The notes beneath the pieces are model-generated. The model searched no databases. It saw only the letters and a list, made by a program, of their open reading frames with translations, and was not told where the DNA came from. Made by a program: the position numbers and the translations under genes. Positions 33,042 through 42,476 of a stretch of DNA of 45,636 bases are shown in pieces (within the stretch, counting starts at the first letter, position 1; each line of letters begins with the position of its first letter). Location: assembly GCA_029261595.1 (NCBI GenBank), contig JAJDAZ010000023.1, forward strand, positions 1-45,636. Direction: 5' to 3'. This DNA is from Nitrospinaceae bacterium. Lineage in GTDB: Bacteria; Nitrospinota; Nitrospinia; Nitrospinales; VA-1.

Positions 33042-33893
33042 ATGTTCAATCACATCGGGCTCGTTTCACAAACAGATAACGTTCCAAACTGGGAAGTGCA
33101 AATTGTTGCGGCCGCCATGCAAACTCAGGTAGCGCGAGATTTTACCCCGATTTGGGGCATTGACGGAACCGTTAGCGCTTTCGATTTGTTAGAAGATCTT
33201 CCCTCAGGATATTGGCCGATGATTATTCGCGATGACATTGGTTTTTCCGGCGCGGCAGGCATCCACCTTGACGAGAATAAAAAGCCTTTTGGTTTGGTTC
33301 AAGCAAGCAACACCTGGACTTTGACCACCAGCCATGAAGTTTTGGAGATTTTAGCGGATCCTATGGGAAACCGAACGAGAACAGCACTTTCTATAAAAGA
33401 AGATCAAGGCATGGTGGAGTATCTGGTCGAAGTCTGTGACCCCAGCGAAGCGGAACAATTTGGCTATCAAATAAATGGGGTTCTGGTTTCTGATTTCTAC
33501 ACGCCGGATTATTTTTTGCCCAACCTTTCGGGAAATGTTCGCTACAGCTTCACCGGAGCCATTGATGAACCGCGAACCATTCTGAAAGACGGCTACATAA
33601 GTTGGATGGATCCGGCAACTGGAAGCTGGTGGCAACAAACCTGGTTTGGCGGCACCAAGCCAAAATTTGTGGAGTTAGGGAAGTTGGATACAAGTAAGAA
33701 AAGCCCTCGCACGGCTATAGACGAGGCAACATTAGCTAAAAGGAAAAAACCAAGTTGTCTGTTTGGGGTTTCAGAAAAGAGCAAGATGGTTGTAAAAAGA
33801 AAAAAATTATTTAATACGATGAACTATGCCAATAAGAAACGGGCCAATGAATTGAAAAAAATAATTTCTGGAATGAAAAAGAAGTCCAGATAA
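33042..33893 (+). CDS. Uncharacterised protein with HExxE motif
   Basis: A 283-residue protein; the ATG at 33042 is preceded by GGAGG. It belongs to a widespread unnamed family with a conserved core TSHEVLEILADP (H98, E99, E102), VEYLVEVCDPSEAEQFGY (about 124-142) and VSDFYTPDYF. H98-E99-x-x-E102 resembles the metal-binding helix of zinc metallopeptidases, with Glu at the third ligand position, so a peptidase-like function is possible but not shown. The C-terminal 60 residues are Lys/Arg-rich and probably disordered. There is no signal peptide. A lipase-like gene follows 63 bases downstream on the same strand. Confidence 0.6.
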   Translation: MFNHIGLVSQTDNVPNWEVQIVAAAMQTQVARDFTPIWGIDGTVSAFDLLEDLPSGYWPMIIRDDIGFSGAAGIHLDENKKPFGLVQASNTWTLTTSHEVLEILADPMGNRTRTALSIKEDQGMVEYLVEVCDPSEAEQFGYQINGVLVSDFYTPDYFLPNLSGNVRYSFTGAIDEPRTILKDGYISWMDPATGSWWQQTWFGGTKPKFVELGKLDTSKKSPRTAIDEATLAKRKKPSCLFGVSEKSKMVVKRKKLFNTMNYANKKRANELKKIISGMKKKSR

Positions 33894-33956
33894 AAGTTTT
33901 GAAAAATTTTACGATTAAAAGTCGATTCGATATCCAATCTATACTCAGGGGGAATC

Positions 33957-35183
33957 ATGGAGTCCGATGCTATTATTTTTATCCCCGGAATAAAGGGAAC
34001 CAAACTGGTGGAAACCAATCGGCCGACGCACGATGTGCTTTGGTCGGGGATCCAATCCAACTTTGAGACGATAGAACATCTGGAGTTGACTCAGCCCTTT
34101 AAAAACCAGTTTTACGATGAAAGGCTGGAGTCACTGATAAAGGCGGGTGAGATTGAAACGCTTGCATATGGAGAGTTTCTGAGGGACTTGAAGACCGACA
34201 AGCCGGTTTATATTTTCAATTACGATTGGCGGCATTCAGCACAGGTCAATGGTGAAGGGTTGCATAACTTTATCAATTATTTGATTAATAAATCCCGTGC
34301 CAATAAAAAACTAAAAGAACTAAACAAACCATTCCGCAGGTTTGACTTCATCACGCATAGTCTGGGCAATGCTCCGTTGCGAAGTTATATCAATGAATTT
34401 GATCCCAACTTTGAAAGAATTAATAAAATCGTTTTTACGGTGCCTCCTTTTCTGGGGTCCATCGATATCGCTGAAGTCACTTTGATCGGTGAGGGATTTT
34501 TCCCAAATGTAAAAGGAAAAATCAGGAAACTGATAAGAACCTTCCCTGGAGCTCTGGAATTGTTGCCCATCTATAAAGGAGCCAGCCGATTTTCTACAGG
34601 AGGACAGCACAATTTTTTCAATTACGGGCATTGGCAGTCCAACATAATTTTGCCTCAAGAATCAGACAGTGACAAACATAGAATTGCTGAAAAATTTAAA
34701 ATTACATTGGCCATTGCCAAAAAAACAGTGAAGGACAATATTTTTGATTTGTCTACCTTAGAAAAAAGTTTGCGCGACAGGGTTCTAATCATTTGCCGCG
34801 ATGGGTATGAAACATATCAATCCATGAGGGTTTACAAAGATAAAGAGAACTCCCCGAAAAACTTCTTTGATTTTGAAAATGCTTGCAGAAATAACAATGG
34901 AGACGGAAAAGTGCCTCATGTCAGTTCATGTCATTATCATGAGAGCATCAATACTTTGATGGTCATGGATGCCTGGCGCTATCTGGATTATTCTCATGGA
35001 TTTGTCCTGAAGGATGAAAGGGTGCAAAAACTGGTCAATCGATTTTTGTTTCCCAAGGAAAAGTTTAAACATGAGGTTCACGGCGGCAGTGTCAAAAAGG
35101 TCGGCGGATTGGAGGACAAGATAGACGATGATAAGAAATCGCCTTCTTATGGTCTGCCTTTTTGGAAGCCTGTTCTGGAATAA
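33957..35183 (+). CDS. LCAT-like alpha/beta hydrolase (lipase/acyltransferase)
   Basis: A 408-residue protein. The start AIIFIPGIKGTKLVE is the oxyanion-hole strand, VYIFNYDWRHSA follows, and the nucleophile elbow is THSLG with S135 (Thr replaces the first Gly). A conserved SHGF near residue 343 is a candidate catalytic His, with an Asp earlier in DGKVPHVSS. The pattern is that of lecithin:cholesterol acyltransferase-like hydrolases (PF02450). No signal peptide, so cytoplasmic or released by another route. AGGGGG precedes the ATG. The lower GC content and pairing with the HExxE gene suggest a transferred two-gene unit; substrate unknown. Confidence 0.75.
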   Translation: MESDAIIFIPGIKGTKLVETNRPTHDVLWSGIQSNFETIEHLELTQPFKNQFYDERLESLIKAGEIETLAYGEFLRDLKTDKPVYIFNYDWRHSAQVNGEGLHNFINYLINKSRANKKLKELNKPFRRFDFITHSLGNAPLRSYINEFDPNFERINKIVFTVPPFLGSIDIAEVTLIGEGFFPNVKGKIRKLIRTFPGALELLPIYKGASRFSTGGQHNFFNYGHWQSNIILPQESDSDKHRIAEKFKITLAIAKKTVKDNIFDLSTLEKSLRDRVLIICRDGYETYQSMRVYKDKENSPKNFFDFENACRNNNGDGKVPHVSSCHYHESINTLMVMDAWRYLDYSHGFVLKDERVQKLVNRFLFPKEKFKHEVHGGSVKKVGGLEDKIDDDKKSPSYGLPFWKPVLE

Positions 35184-35503
35184 ATTTAGCAAAACAATTC
35201 TAATAAAAAATTTAAGTAGAATCCTGAATTCTAAACCTAGGGTTCATTTTATTAGAAATCCAGCTTGAAAGGGGAGGGGCATCGAACCAAGAGATTAAGT
35301 TTAAAAGGATTAACTCAAATAACCAAAAAAAACAGACAGAGGGATAACGGCAATCCGATACCCCCCCTTTAGGCGTAATTTCCCTTGTAATTGTCCCTCG
35401 AAAAAAGCTAAACTATGCAAACTCAATAGCATCTAGAATTCCGTTTTCTGGATCAGGTTCCTGATGTGGGGCCTTTTGAAAAATTTACAGGAGGGTTGCT
35501 ACC
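35184..35503 (+). other. Non-coding interval before tatA
   Basis: About 320 AT-rich bases. No terminator hairpin for the lipase gene was clear. A weak promoter-like pair (TTGTAA near 35391 and TAAACT near 35410) could serve tatA. No small gene or RNA is supported. Confidence 0.35.
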
Positions 35504-35896
35504 ATGATGGGAATTGGATTTCCGGAATTGATGATTATTTTGGTCATCATTATGATCATCTTCGGAGCGGGAAAACTGCCGGAGATCGGAAGCGCTTTCG
35601 GACGCAGTATCAAGAATTTCAAAACGTCCATGAAAGAAGCTGAGGAAGAGGACGAGAAAGCTGATGCTGATGCTGAAACCCAGCCCGCCACTGTTGAGGG
35701 AGTGACCCAGCAGCAAATAGATGATCCTAATTTGACCGATGCGGAAAGAGAAGCCTTGATTCGCAAAAAAGCTCAGGAAGAGGGCGAGGCCAAAGATCAG
35801 GAAATGAAAGAGACTGCGGATGCGTTCACCGCTTCTTTGCCGAGGAAAGGTTCCTACGATTTTGCCAAGGAACAGGAAGAACAAAAGAAAAGTTAA
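35504..35896 (+). CDS. tatA: Sec-independent translocase protein TatA
   Basis: TatA forms the pore of the twin-arginine pathway. The first 22 residues are the transmembrane helix ([19 protein letters not shown]), then the hinge [21 protein letters not shown] and a long, very acidic and Lys/Gln-rich tail to residue 130. The length, longer than the usual 80-90, and the acidic tail are unusual; TatB is an alternative name. AGGAGGG nine bases upstream supports the first ATG. No tatC is nearby. A strong terminator follows. Confidence 0.9.
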   Translation: MMGIGFPELMIILVIIMIIFGAGKLPEIGSAFGRSIKNFKTSMKEAEEEDEKADADAETQPATVEGVTQQQIDDPNLTDAEREALIRKKAQEEGEAKDQEMKETADAFTASLPRKGSYDFAKEQEEQKKS

Positions 35897-35934
35897 AAAG
35901 GAAAGTGTTCCTTTAGAAATTTAATAGTAAAAAA

Positions 35935-35968
35935 AACGCCCCGCGTTCAACGCGAGGCGTTTTTTTTT
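35935..35968. terminator. Bidirectional intrinsic terminator
   Basis: AACGCC-CCGCG-TTCAA-CGCG-AGGCGTT stem, flanked by an A-run on the left and TTTTTTTT on the right, so it works for tatA on the plus strand and for the small gene at 36060 on the minus strand. Confidence 0.9.
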
Positions 35969-36059
35969 GCCTAATACCTGTATAGGGTTTAATAGGGCTC
36001 GTGAACGTCAGTGAGCGTCAGCCCTCCTGCGTAGCAGCTCTCCCCCTCGCGGGAGCGAG

Positions 36060-36374
36060 TTAGTCGTAGGACCAGGGTTCCTTGAGGTTGTCGGTGGTCC
36101 ACAGGGTCAGGCCGTCCATGTCTTTATAAATCCCCTCGGTGAAGAAATTGAAGGGGTCGAAGAAGCGCACACCCTTATCCGGGTCGATTTCAAAATTGAC
36201 TTTTTGATTTTGCAGGGGATGGGCCTTGCATTCCAGGAACTTTTCACCTTCCACTTCCGACAGCCTGAAGATTTCCTCGATTTTTTCCGGGGGGTATTCC
36301 CCCGACTCGATCACTTCCTTGACCACCCCCATGATCGCATCAACCTTTTCTTTATCTAAATGGTGCATCTTCAT
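36060..36374 (-). CDS. Hypothetical protein, 104 residues
   Basis: No family recognised. The product has an N-terminal helical half (VDAIMGVVKEVIESGEYPPEKIEEIFRL) and a C-terminal half rich in aromatic residues (RFFDPFNFFTEGIYKD ... LWTTDNLKEPWSYD). It has one Cys and no signal peptide. The ATG at 36374 is chosen with AGGAA upstream; an in-frame codon at 36392 is an alternative. It lies between the tatA terminator and nuoN on the nuo strand. Confidence 0.6.
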   Translation of the reverse strand: MKMHHLDKEKVDAIMGVVKEVIESGEYPPEKIEEIFRLSEVEGEKFLECKAHPLQNQKVNFEIDPDKGVRFFDPFNFFTEGIYKDMDGLTLWTTDNLKEPWSYD

Positions 36375-36557
36375 AGAAAATTCCTGCCTCAATTAATTAC
36401 AATTTATAGAGACTGTAGACAGCAGACCAAAAAACTCCAGAAACTATTCATCTGTGTTTATCTGTGTCCATCGGTGGTTCCAATAGTTTTGAGAGATTCT
36501 TTGGAAGGATTATACCCCAGAGGCAGGCGGTAGCCAACGGCAAGTTGCAAATGGGGC

Positions 36558-37994
36558 TTATTGCTGGGCGAGAGAAATGATGGGATCGGGAAAAATTCCG
36601 AGTTCGATGGTGGCGATGATAGACAAGGCGACCACAAAAAGAGTGATGGGAGAAAGTGACGGCTGAAATTCCCGGACCGGTTCTTTCATATACATGAACA
36701 CGATCACTTTCAGATAGTAGTAAAGGGATATCGCGCTGTTCAAAACCGCAATGATGACCAGCATGAGGAAACCCTCTTGCAGAGCGGCGCTGAAAATATA
36801 GAACTTGGCGACGAACCCGGCCAATGGAGGCAGGCCTCCCAGGGAAAGCATAAATATGGTCATGCAAAGGGCTAGAACGGGGTGCTTGAAGCCGAGGCCG
36901 GAATAACCTTCGATCTCAAGGTTCTCGTCGCCTTTTCTGCCAAGAATGATAATGATCCCAAATACCCCAAAAATCATGAAGGCATAGGTGAGCATGTAAA
37001 ACACCAGACTGGCGCTTCCCAGGGCATCTTTCGCCAGCACCGCCATCAGGATATACCCGACGTGGGAGATACTGGAATAAGCCAGCAGGCGCTTGATATT
37101 GGTCTGCATGATTGCGCCCAGGTTGCCGACGAACATGGTCAGAATAGAAATGGTGATCAGCAGGGTTTCCCAGAAGGCTGAAATTTCAGGTAGCGTCTCT
37201 GCAAAGACCCGGAAAAAAGCCACAAACGCCGCCGCTTTCGGACCCACCGCCATGAAAGCCGTGACCGGCGAGGGCGCACCCTGGTAAACATCCGGCGCCC
37301 ACATATGGAAAGGAACGGACGCAACTTTGAACCCGAATCCAATCACCAGCAGAACCACACCAATCAACAGGAGAGGTTCCGAACTGACGCCGCCGGTTTT
37401 GATCAGATCGGCAATTTTAATCAGGTTGGTGGTCCCGGTGGCGCCATACATCATGGCCATGCCATACAGCAGAAATCCCGTTGCGAAGGCCCCTAACAAG
37501 AAATATTTTAACGCCGCTTCGTTGGAACTCAAATGGTTTCTGCGAATGCCCGCCAGAACGTACAAACAGATGGACACGATTTCGATGCCCAGAAAGATCA
37601 TGATCAGGTCGGTGGACGATGCCAGCACGATCATTCCTATGGTACAGAACAAAATGAGACTGTAAAATTCGCCGGCCTTGATATTTTCCCGGTTGTTGTA
37701 GTCCATCGAAATCAAAATGGCCAGGGCGGAGCTGAGCGTGAATATAAGGATAAAGCAAATGGAAAGATGATCGACGATATAACTGTCATTGAAGGAGAGA
37801 TCCGGTAAACCCACCTTGGCAAAGGCGCTTATTGCTGTCATCAGCAACCCGATAATGCTGACAAAAGCCAGGAGCGTCTTATTTTTTCCGGCAAAAAGAT
37901 CGAGCACCAAAACACCCATCGCGAAAACCGTCAGCACCAGGACAGGCGCGATGCTGACTAAATCGATAGATTCGGGTGCTAAAATGGGTTCCAC
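36558..37994 (-). CDS. nuoN: NADH-quinone oxidoreductase subunit N
   Basis: An antiporter-like membrane subunit of complex I with about 14 helices. Family motifs include STDLIMIFLGIEIVSICLYVLAG, EAALKYFLLGAFATGFLLYG and GFGFKVASVPFHMWAPDVYQGAPSPV with the key Lys and Glu residues for proton transfer. It starts with GTG at 37994, supported by AAGGAG five bases upstream. Length 478 residues is normal. It is the last gene of the nuo operon, ten bases after nuoM. Confidence 0.96.
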   Translation of the reverse strand: MEPILAPESIDLVSIAPVLVLTVFAMGVLVLDLFAGKNKTLLAFVSIIGLLMTAISAFAKVGLPDLSFNDSYIVDHLSICFILIFTLSSALAILISMDYNNRENIKAGEFYSLILFCTIGMIVLASSTDLIMIFLGIEIVSICLYVLAGIRRNHLSSNEAALKYFLLGAFATGFLLYGMAMMYGATGTTNLIKIADLIKTGGVSSEPLLLIGVVLLVIGFGFKVASVPFHMWAPDVYQGAPSPVTAFMAVGPKAAAFVAFFRVFAETLPEISAFWETLLITISILTMFVGNLGAIMQTNIKRLLAYSSISHVGYILMAVLAKDALGSASLVFYMLTYAFMIFGVFGIIIILGRKGDENLEIEGYSGLGFKHPVLALCMTIFMLSLGGLPPLAGFVAKFYIFSAALQEGFLMLVIIAVLNSAISLYYYLKVIVFMYMKEPVREFQPSLSPITLFVVALSIIATIELGIFPDPIISLAQQ

Positions 37995-38003
37995 AACAAC
38001 TCC

Positions 38004-39575
38004 TTAGTGATTATTTTCCTGAAGCTTTTTGGTCAACTTAGCCAGGTCGTCTTTTTTGATCAAGGACGCGTGATTGTCCTTAGTTTTATGAGGCCGGAAA
38101 TTGTCGGGATTCACCTTGGTGATCAGGTGCGTGACCGACGCGTCAAATGTTTTCAAAAATGGTTTCGGGTACAGGCCGATCCAGAAAACCAGAATGATCA
38201 ACGGCACCATCGTGAGCATTTCCCTAAAGTTCATGTCCGGCAATTTAAAATTCTTGGGATTCTTTAACTCCTGAAACATGACCCGTTGAAACATCCAGAG
38301 AATATAAACTGCGGCAAAAATGACTCCACTCGTTGCCAATGCCGCCCAAAGGCCATTGACCTGAAAAATTCCCAGAAGAATCAAAAATTCGCCGACAAAG
38401 CCGTTCATTCCGGGAAGACCGATCGACGAAAGCGCGATGATCATAAAACAAATGGTGTATTTGGGCATCACCTTGGCCAACCCGCCAAACTCATCGATCA
38501 TACGGGTGTGACGGCGGTCGTAAATCATCCCCACCAATAGGAAGAGGGCGCTGGTGCTGACTCCGTGATTGATGTTCTGGAGCAAAGCCCCTTGCAGGCC
38601 GTATTGATTGAAGGCAAAAATTCCCAGCATGACAAAGCCCATGTGGCTGACACTGGAATAGGCCACCAGTTTTTTTAAATCCTTCTGGACCATGGACACC
38701 AGAGCGCCATAAATAATTCCGATGATGGCCAGAACCGCAATGAACGGTAAAAACTCGTTACAGGCCTGCGGAAAAAACGGCAGGTTGAACCTCAAAAACC
38801 CATAAGTTCCCATTTTCAATAGCACTCCGGCAAGAATCACACTGCCCGCCGTCGGTGCCTGTACGTGGGCGTCCGGAAGCCAGGTGTGAAAAGGGAACAT
38901 GGGGACTTTGATCGCAAATGCCAGAAAGAATGCCAGAAACAACCACTTCTGCACATCCAGCGGTGCGTTGAGATTCTCCGTTATGTAAACAATGTCCGTG
39001 GTTCCAACGCCGGTGGAATCTTTGACGATAATATAAATCCAGATAATGGCTACCAGCATCAGGAGCGAGCCGACCGCTGTGTAAAGGAAAAACTTGACCG
39101 CCGCGTAAATGCGTTGCGGGCCGCCCCATACGCCAATGATGAGGTACATGGGCACCAGCTGGAATTCCCAGAAAAAGTAGAACAGGAACATGTCCAGTGA
39201 GATGAAGACGCCCAACATGCCGGTGGATAGGGCCAGCATGGCCATCATGTATTCGCGAATGGATCTTTTAATCTCCCAGGACGCGATGATGGAGATCAAC
39301 GTGAGAAAGGTGGTCATCACGAAAAGAAGAAGGGAGATTCCGTCTATCCCAACGTGATAGCTGACTCCCCAGGTGGAAATCCAGGGCACGGAAAACTCAA
39401 ACTGCATCGCGTGCGTGGTGTGGTCGAAATCAAACCAGAGTTGCAGGGATAAAAGAAAATCAGCGGCGGCAACCCCGACGGCTGTTTGCTTGATGAGGCT
39501 GTCGTTGCCCTTTGGCAGAAACGCCAGAGCAATGGCCCCTACGAGTGGTAAAAATGTCAGAAAAGTCAGAAACAT
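38004..39575 (-). CDS. nuoM: NADH-quinone oxidoreductase subunit M
   Basis: An antiporter-like proton-pumping subunit of complex I (523 residues). Motifs include VGIDGISLLLFV, FFWEFQLVPMYLIIGVWGG, AFAIKVPMFPFHTWLPDAHVQAPTAGSVILA and LKKLVAYSSVSHMGFVMLG. About 14 membrane helices are predicted. The ATG at 39575 has no clear Shine-Dalgarno. Its first codons and upstream bases are duplicated 81 bases away (39643-39671). Confidence 0.97.
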   Translation of the reverse strand: MFLTFLTFLPLVGAIALAFLPKGNDSLIKQTAVGVAAADFLLSLQLWFDFDHTTHAMQFEFSVPWISTWGVSYHVGIDGISLLLFVMTTFLTLISIIASWEIKRSIREYMMAMLALSTGMLGVFISLDMFLFYFFWEFQLVPMYLIIGVWGGPQRIYAAVKFFLYTAVGSLLMLVAIIWIYIIVKDSTGVGTTDIVYITENLNAPLDVQKWLFLAFFLAFAIKVPMFPFHTWLPDAHVQAPTAGSVILAGVLLKMGTYGFLRFNLPFFPQACNEFLPFIAVLAIIGIIYGALVSMVQKDLKKLVAYSSVSHMGFVMLGIFAFNQYGLQGALLQNINHGVSTSALFLLVGMIYDRRHTRMIDEFGGLAKVMPKYTICFMIIALSSIGLPGMNGFVGEFLILLGIFQVNGLWAALATSGVIFAAVYILWMFQRVMFQELKNPKNFKLPDMNFREMLTMVPLIILVFWIGLYPKPFLKTFDASVTHLITKVNPDNFRPHKTKDNHASLIKKDDLAKLTKKLQENNH

Positions 39576-39671
39576 GGTTTTAAATTAACCAAAAATATTC
39601 TTGTGCCTATTGCAAATAAATTTCCTGCTTATAAGAGACAGGAAAGTCAGAAACATACTTTTAAATTAACT
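39562..39671 (-). repeat. Direct repeat duplicating the 5' end of nuoM
   Basis: The 29 bases at 39562-39590, which hold the nuoM start codon, recur with few changes at 39643-39671 (period 81). On the minus strand the second copy reads ATGTTTCTGACTTTCCTG, encoding MFLTFL as in nuoM, then diverges and stops after about 23 codons. It looks like a remnant of a partial duplication. Confidence 0.6.
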
Positions 39672-39682
39672 GTAACTACCTT

Positions 39683-41647
39683 TTAGAATGCGATGAGCAT
39701 TAAACCGACAAAGCCGATCGCGATGAACAGAGCGTAGTTGCGGACAAATCCTGATTGAAACACTCTTGCCTGCTTGCTACACCAGCCGATGACTTTCGCG
39801 ACGCCATTGACGGTTCCGTCAATGCCTTGGGCATCGGCTTTTTCCCAGAGCAATTCGGATACTTCCACAGTGGGTTTCACAATCGTTTCATCGTACAGCT
39901 CATCCACCATGTATTTATTTTTAACAATGTCGTAACCCCATTGACCCTTTGTGAGCATGTCAGGAAGTTCTGGTTTTTTGATATAGCATATATAAGCCGC
40001 CGCAATCCCGGTGATGCCGACCACTACTGACAAGACCATCAGGGATATTTCAAGCAAAGTGTTGTGTTCTTTCTCGACCAGAAGGTGCGACCACGACGGG
40101 GCGTGTTCCCCGGCTTCGTGGAGCATGTGTTCCGAATGACTCAAGGCGGAAACCAGATCAAAATGCAGGACCGGTTCCAGCCAGTTGTGCAGAATATGCC
40201 ATCCATGAATGAGTGGGATGCCTAAAAGCCCGCCGACCGTAGCCAGCCCGGCCAGAATGACGAGCGGCATGGTCATTATTTTGGGCGATTCATGCACGTG
40301 AACTTCGGGGTCGACCCTGGATTCCCCATGAAAGGTCATGAACACCAGACGGAACATATAAAACGCCGTCAGCAGAGCGGCGGAAATTCCCATTCCCCAC
40401 AGGATGACGTTGCCATCTATAAGGGAGTGATATAAGACCTCATCCTTACTGAAAAAACCCGAAAGGGGAGGGATGCCGGCGATCGCCAAAGTAGAAACCA
40501 GAAATGTCGCATAAGTGATCGGCATTTCATTTTTGAGTCCGCCCATCTTGCGCATGTCCTGTTCGCCTCCCACTCCATGGATAACGCTCCCGGACCCAAG
40601 AAAAAGACAGGCTTTGAAGAACGCATGCGTGACCATGTGGAAAATGGCGGCGGTGTATGCGCCAATGCCGCAGGCCAGGAACATGTATCCGATCTGGCTA
40701 CAGGTCGAATACGCCAGGACCCGTTTGATATCGAATTGGGTCATCCCGATGGTCGCGGCGAATATGGCCGTACCGGCTCCCGTGAAGGCCACGATCATCA
40801 TGGTCATGGGCGCCATATCAAACAGGACGCTACAGCGGACCACCATGAACACGCCTGCCGTCACCATGGTGGCCGCGTGGATCAGGGCACTGACCGGAGT
40901 GGGACCTTCCATCGCATCGGGAAGCCAGGTGTAAAGCGGGATCTGCGCCGATTTCCCCGTCGCTCCAATAAAAAGGAGCAGGGTGATGATGGTGATGGTC
41001 TCACCCCCGTAAACGACTGTTTCCGGGGCGGCATGCATGACATCGGTGAAGTCGATGGTGCCGAAAATATTGAAGATGAACATGACGGCGAGGAGAAAAG
41101 CGAAATCTCCCACACGGTTGACGACAAACGCTTTGGTTCCCGCGTCACAAGCCGATTTTTTCTCGAAGTAGTATCCGATCAGGAAGTAGGAGCAACAACC
41201 CACGCCCTCCCAGCCGATGAACATGAGCAGAAAATTGTTCCCCATCACCAACAGGAGCATGGCGAACATGAACAGGTTCAGATAGGCGAAGAAGCGGTAA
41301 AAGCTGTACTCATCATGCATGTAGCCGATGGAATAAACATGGATGAGGAAACCGACGCCTGTGACGAAGGTCATCATGGTCAGGGACAGCTGGTCGATCT
41401 GGAATCCAAAATCAACATTGAAATCGCCGACCACCATCCAGGAGAAAGCAACCTGCTCAAAAGCTCCCGTTCCTTCCTGCATCAGGAAGCCCATGAACAC
41501 CAGCAGTGTGGTGAGAAAGGAAAGCGCCACGGAACCGCAGGCGATGAAACCCACCATTCGTTTGCCGATTTTAAGACCAAAGAAACCATTGATGATGGAA
41601 CCGATCAGTGGATACAGTGGTATCAAGCAGGTTAGCTTTAACAGCAT
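39683..41647 (-). CDS. nuoL: NADH-quinone oxidoreductase subunit L
   Basis: The largest antiporter-like subunit of complex I (654 residues) with about 16 helices and a long C-terminal lateral helix. Motifs: QLSLTMMTFVTGVGFLIHVY, LLMFIGWEGVGCCSYFLIGYYF, STGKSAQIPLYTWLPDAMEGPTPVSALIHAATMV (here GATGKSAQ) and ILAYSTCSQIGYMFLACG-type. AAGGGA precedes the ATG at 41647. It is separated from nuoK by ten bases and from nuoM by 107. Confidence 0.97.
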   Translation of the reverse strand: MLLKLTCLIPLYPLIGSIINGFFGLKIGKRMVGFIACGSVALSFLTTLLVFMGFLMQEGTGAFEQVAFSWMVVGDFNVDFGFQIDQLSLTMMTFVTGVGFLIHVYSIGYMHDEYSFYRFFAYLNLFMFAMLLLVMGNNFLLMFIGWEGVGCCSYFLIGYYFEKKSACDAGTKAFVVNRVGDFAFLLAVMFIFNIFGTIDFTDVMHAAPETVVYGGETITIITLLLFIGATGKSAQIPLYTWLPDAMEGPTPVSALIHAATMVTAGVFMVVRCSVLFDMAPMTMMIVAFTGAGTAIFAATIGMTQFDIKRVLAYSTCSQIGYMFLACGIGAYTAAIFHMVTHAFFKACLFLGSGSVIHGVGGEQDMRKMGGLKNEMPITYATFLVSTLAIAGIPPLSGFFSKDEVLYHSLIDGNVILWGMGISAALLTAFYMFRLVFMTFHGESRVDPEVHVHESPKIMTMPLVILAGLATVGGLLGIPLIHGWHILHNWLEPVLHFDLVSALSHSEHMLHEAGEHAPSWSHLLVEKEHNTLLEISLMVLSVVVGITGIAAAYICYIKKPELPDMLTKGQWGYDIVKNKYMVDELYDETIVKPTVEVSELLWEKADAQGIDGTVNGVAKVIGWCSKQARVFQSGFVRNYALFIAIGFVGLMLIAF

Positions 41648-41657
41648 GCGATTCCCT

Positions 41658-41960
41658 TTATCCCTTTAGTATATTAAATTCGTCTAAGTTGACGGTCGGC
41701 TTGTTCCTGAATAAGGAAATGATGATTGCAAGCCCAACCGAAACCTCGGCGGCGGCCACGCACATGACCATGAAACTAAAAATCTGACCGTCGCTTTGGT
41801 CAAAATAGCGATCAAACCCGATCAGGGAAATATTCACCGCGTTCAACATGATTTCAATCGACATGAAAACCACGATGGCGTTTCGGCGGACGAGCACCCC
41901 CAAAACCCCGATGGTGAACAGAACCGCGCTGAAAATGAGATAATGTGATAAAGGGACCAT
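41658..41960 (-). CDS. nuoK: NADH-quinone oxidoreductase subunit K
   Basis: A 100-residue, three-helix subunit of the complex I membrane arm with the conserved glutamates in [11 protein letters not shown] and [15 protein letters not shown]. The length is normal. It is nine bases from nuoJ and ten from nuoL. Confidence 0.96.
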   Translation of the reverse strand: MVPLSHYLIFSAVLFTIGVLGVLVRRNAIVVFMSIEIMLNAVNISLIGFDRYFDQSDGQIFSFMVMCVAAAEVSVGLAIIISLFRNKPTVNLDEFNILKG

Positions 41961-41969
41961 ATTAAAAAA

Positions 41970-42476
41970 TCAATCCAGTTTATTTTTTGCCAACACCACA
42001 GCTCCCACCATGGCGGCTAACAGAAGAACCGATGCGATTTCAAACGGCAACACGAAATCCGTGAAAAGAGCCTCGCCCACTCGGGCGACGGTTCCAAAGG
42101 AATCCGGTACAGCCGTTGGCGCTTTAAATTTTGCTTCCGTAATGACGTCGATGATTTTATACAATGCGCCCACCAGCAGAACCGCCGTCAGTCCGGACAA
42201 TAATTTATTTTTTTCCCGCGCCATCCAATGATCCGCGTCCTCTTTCAAATTGAGGAGCATGATAACGAACATGAAAAGAACCATGATCGCTCCTGCGTAA
42301 ATGATGATCTGCAGGATGGCTAGGAAATGCGCCTGTGTGAACGCAAAAATTCCCGCCAGCCCGAGCATCATTCCGATCAGGCACATGGCCGAGTTGATGG
42401 GGTTCTTGTTTAGAACCACAGCCAGGGCCAGGCCGACGCACATCAGGGCGATGGGGTAAAAAATCAATAATTCCAT
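41970..42476 (-). CDS. nuoJ: NADH-quinone oxidoreductase subunit J
   Basis: A 168-residue membrane subunit with five helices: the pattern NPINSAMCLIGMMLGLAGIFA, FLAILQIIIYAGAIMVLFMFVIMLLNL, and a final hydrophobic helix VLLLAAMVGAVVLAK is diagnostic. Its start overlaps the 3' end of nuoI by 13 bases, so translation is coupled. Confidence 0.96.
   Translation of the reverse strand: MELLIFYPIALMCVGLALAVVLNKNPINSAMCLIGMMLGLAGIFAFTQAHFLAILQIIIYAGAIMVLFMFVIMLLNLKEDADHWMAREKNKLLSGLTAVLLVGALYKIIDVITEAKFKAPTAVPDSFGTVARVGEALFTDFVLPFEIASVLLLAAMVGAVVLAKNKLD

Noticed and set aside
32663..33132. Overlapping frames before the HExxE gene
   Set aside because: No binding site, odd composition, and they run into the well-supported gene at 33042 in another frame.
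35340..35390. Similarity between GATAACGGCAATCC here and GATAGCGGTAATCC near 32456
   Set aside because: Only about 14 bases with mismatches, so it is within chance expectation and not treated as a repeat pair.
40577..41635. 352-residue plus-strand frame across nuoL
   Set aside because: A shadow frame rich in His, Asp, Gly and Gln, arising from the antisense of a hydrophobic membrane protein.
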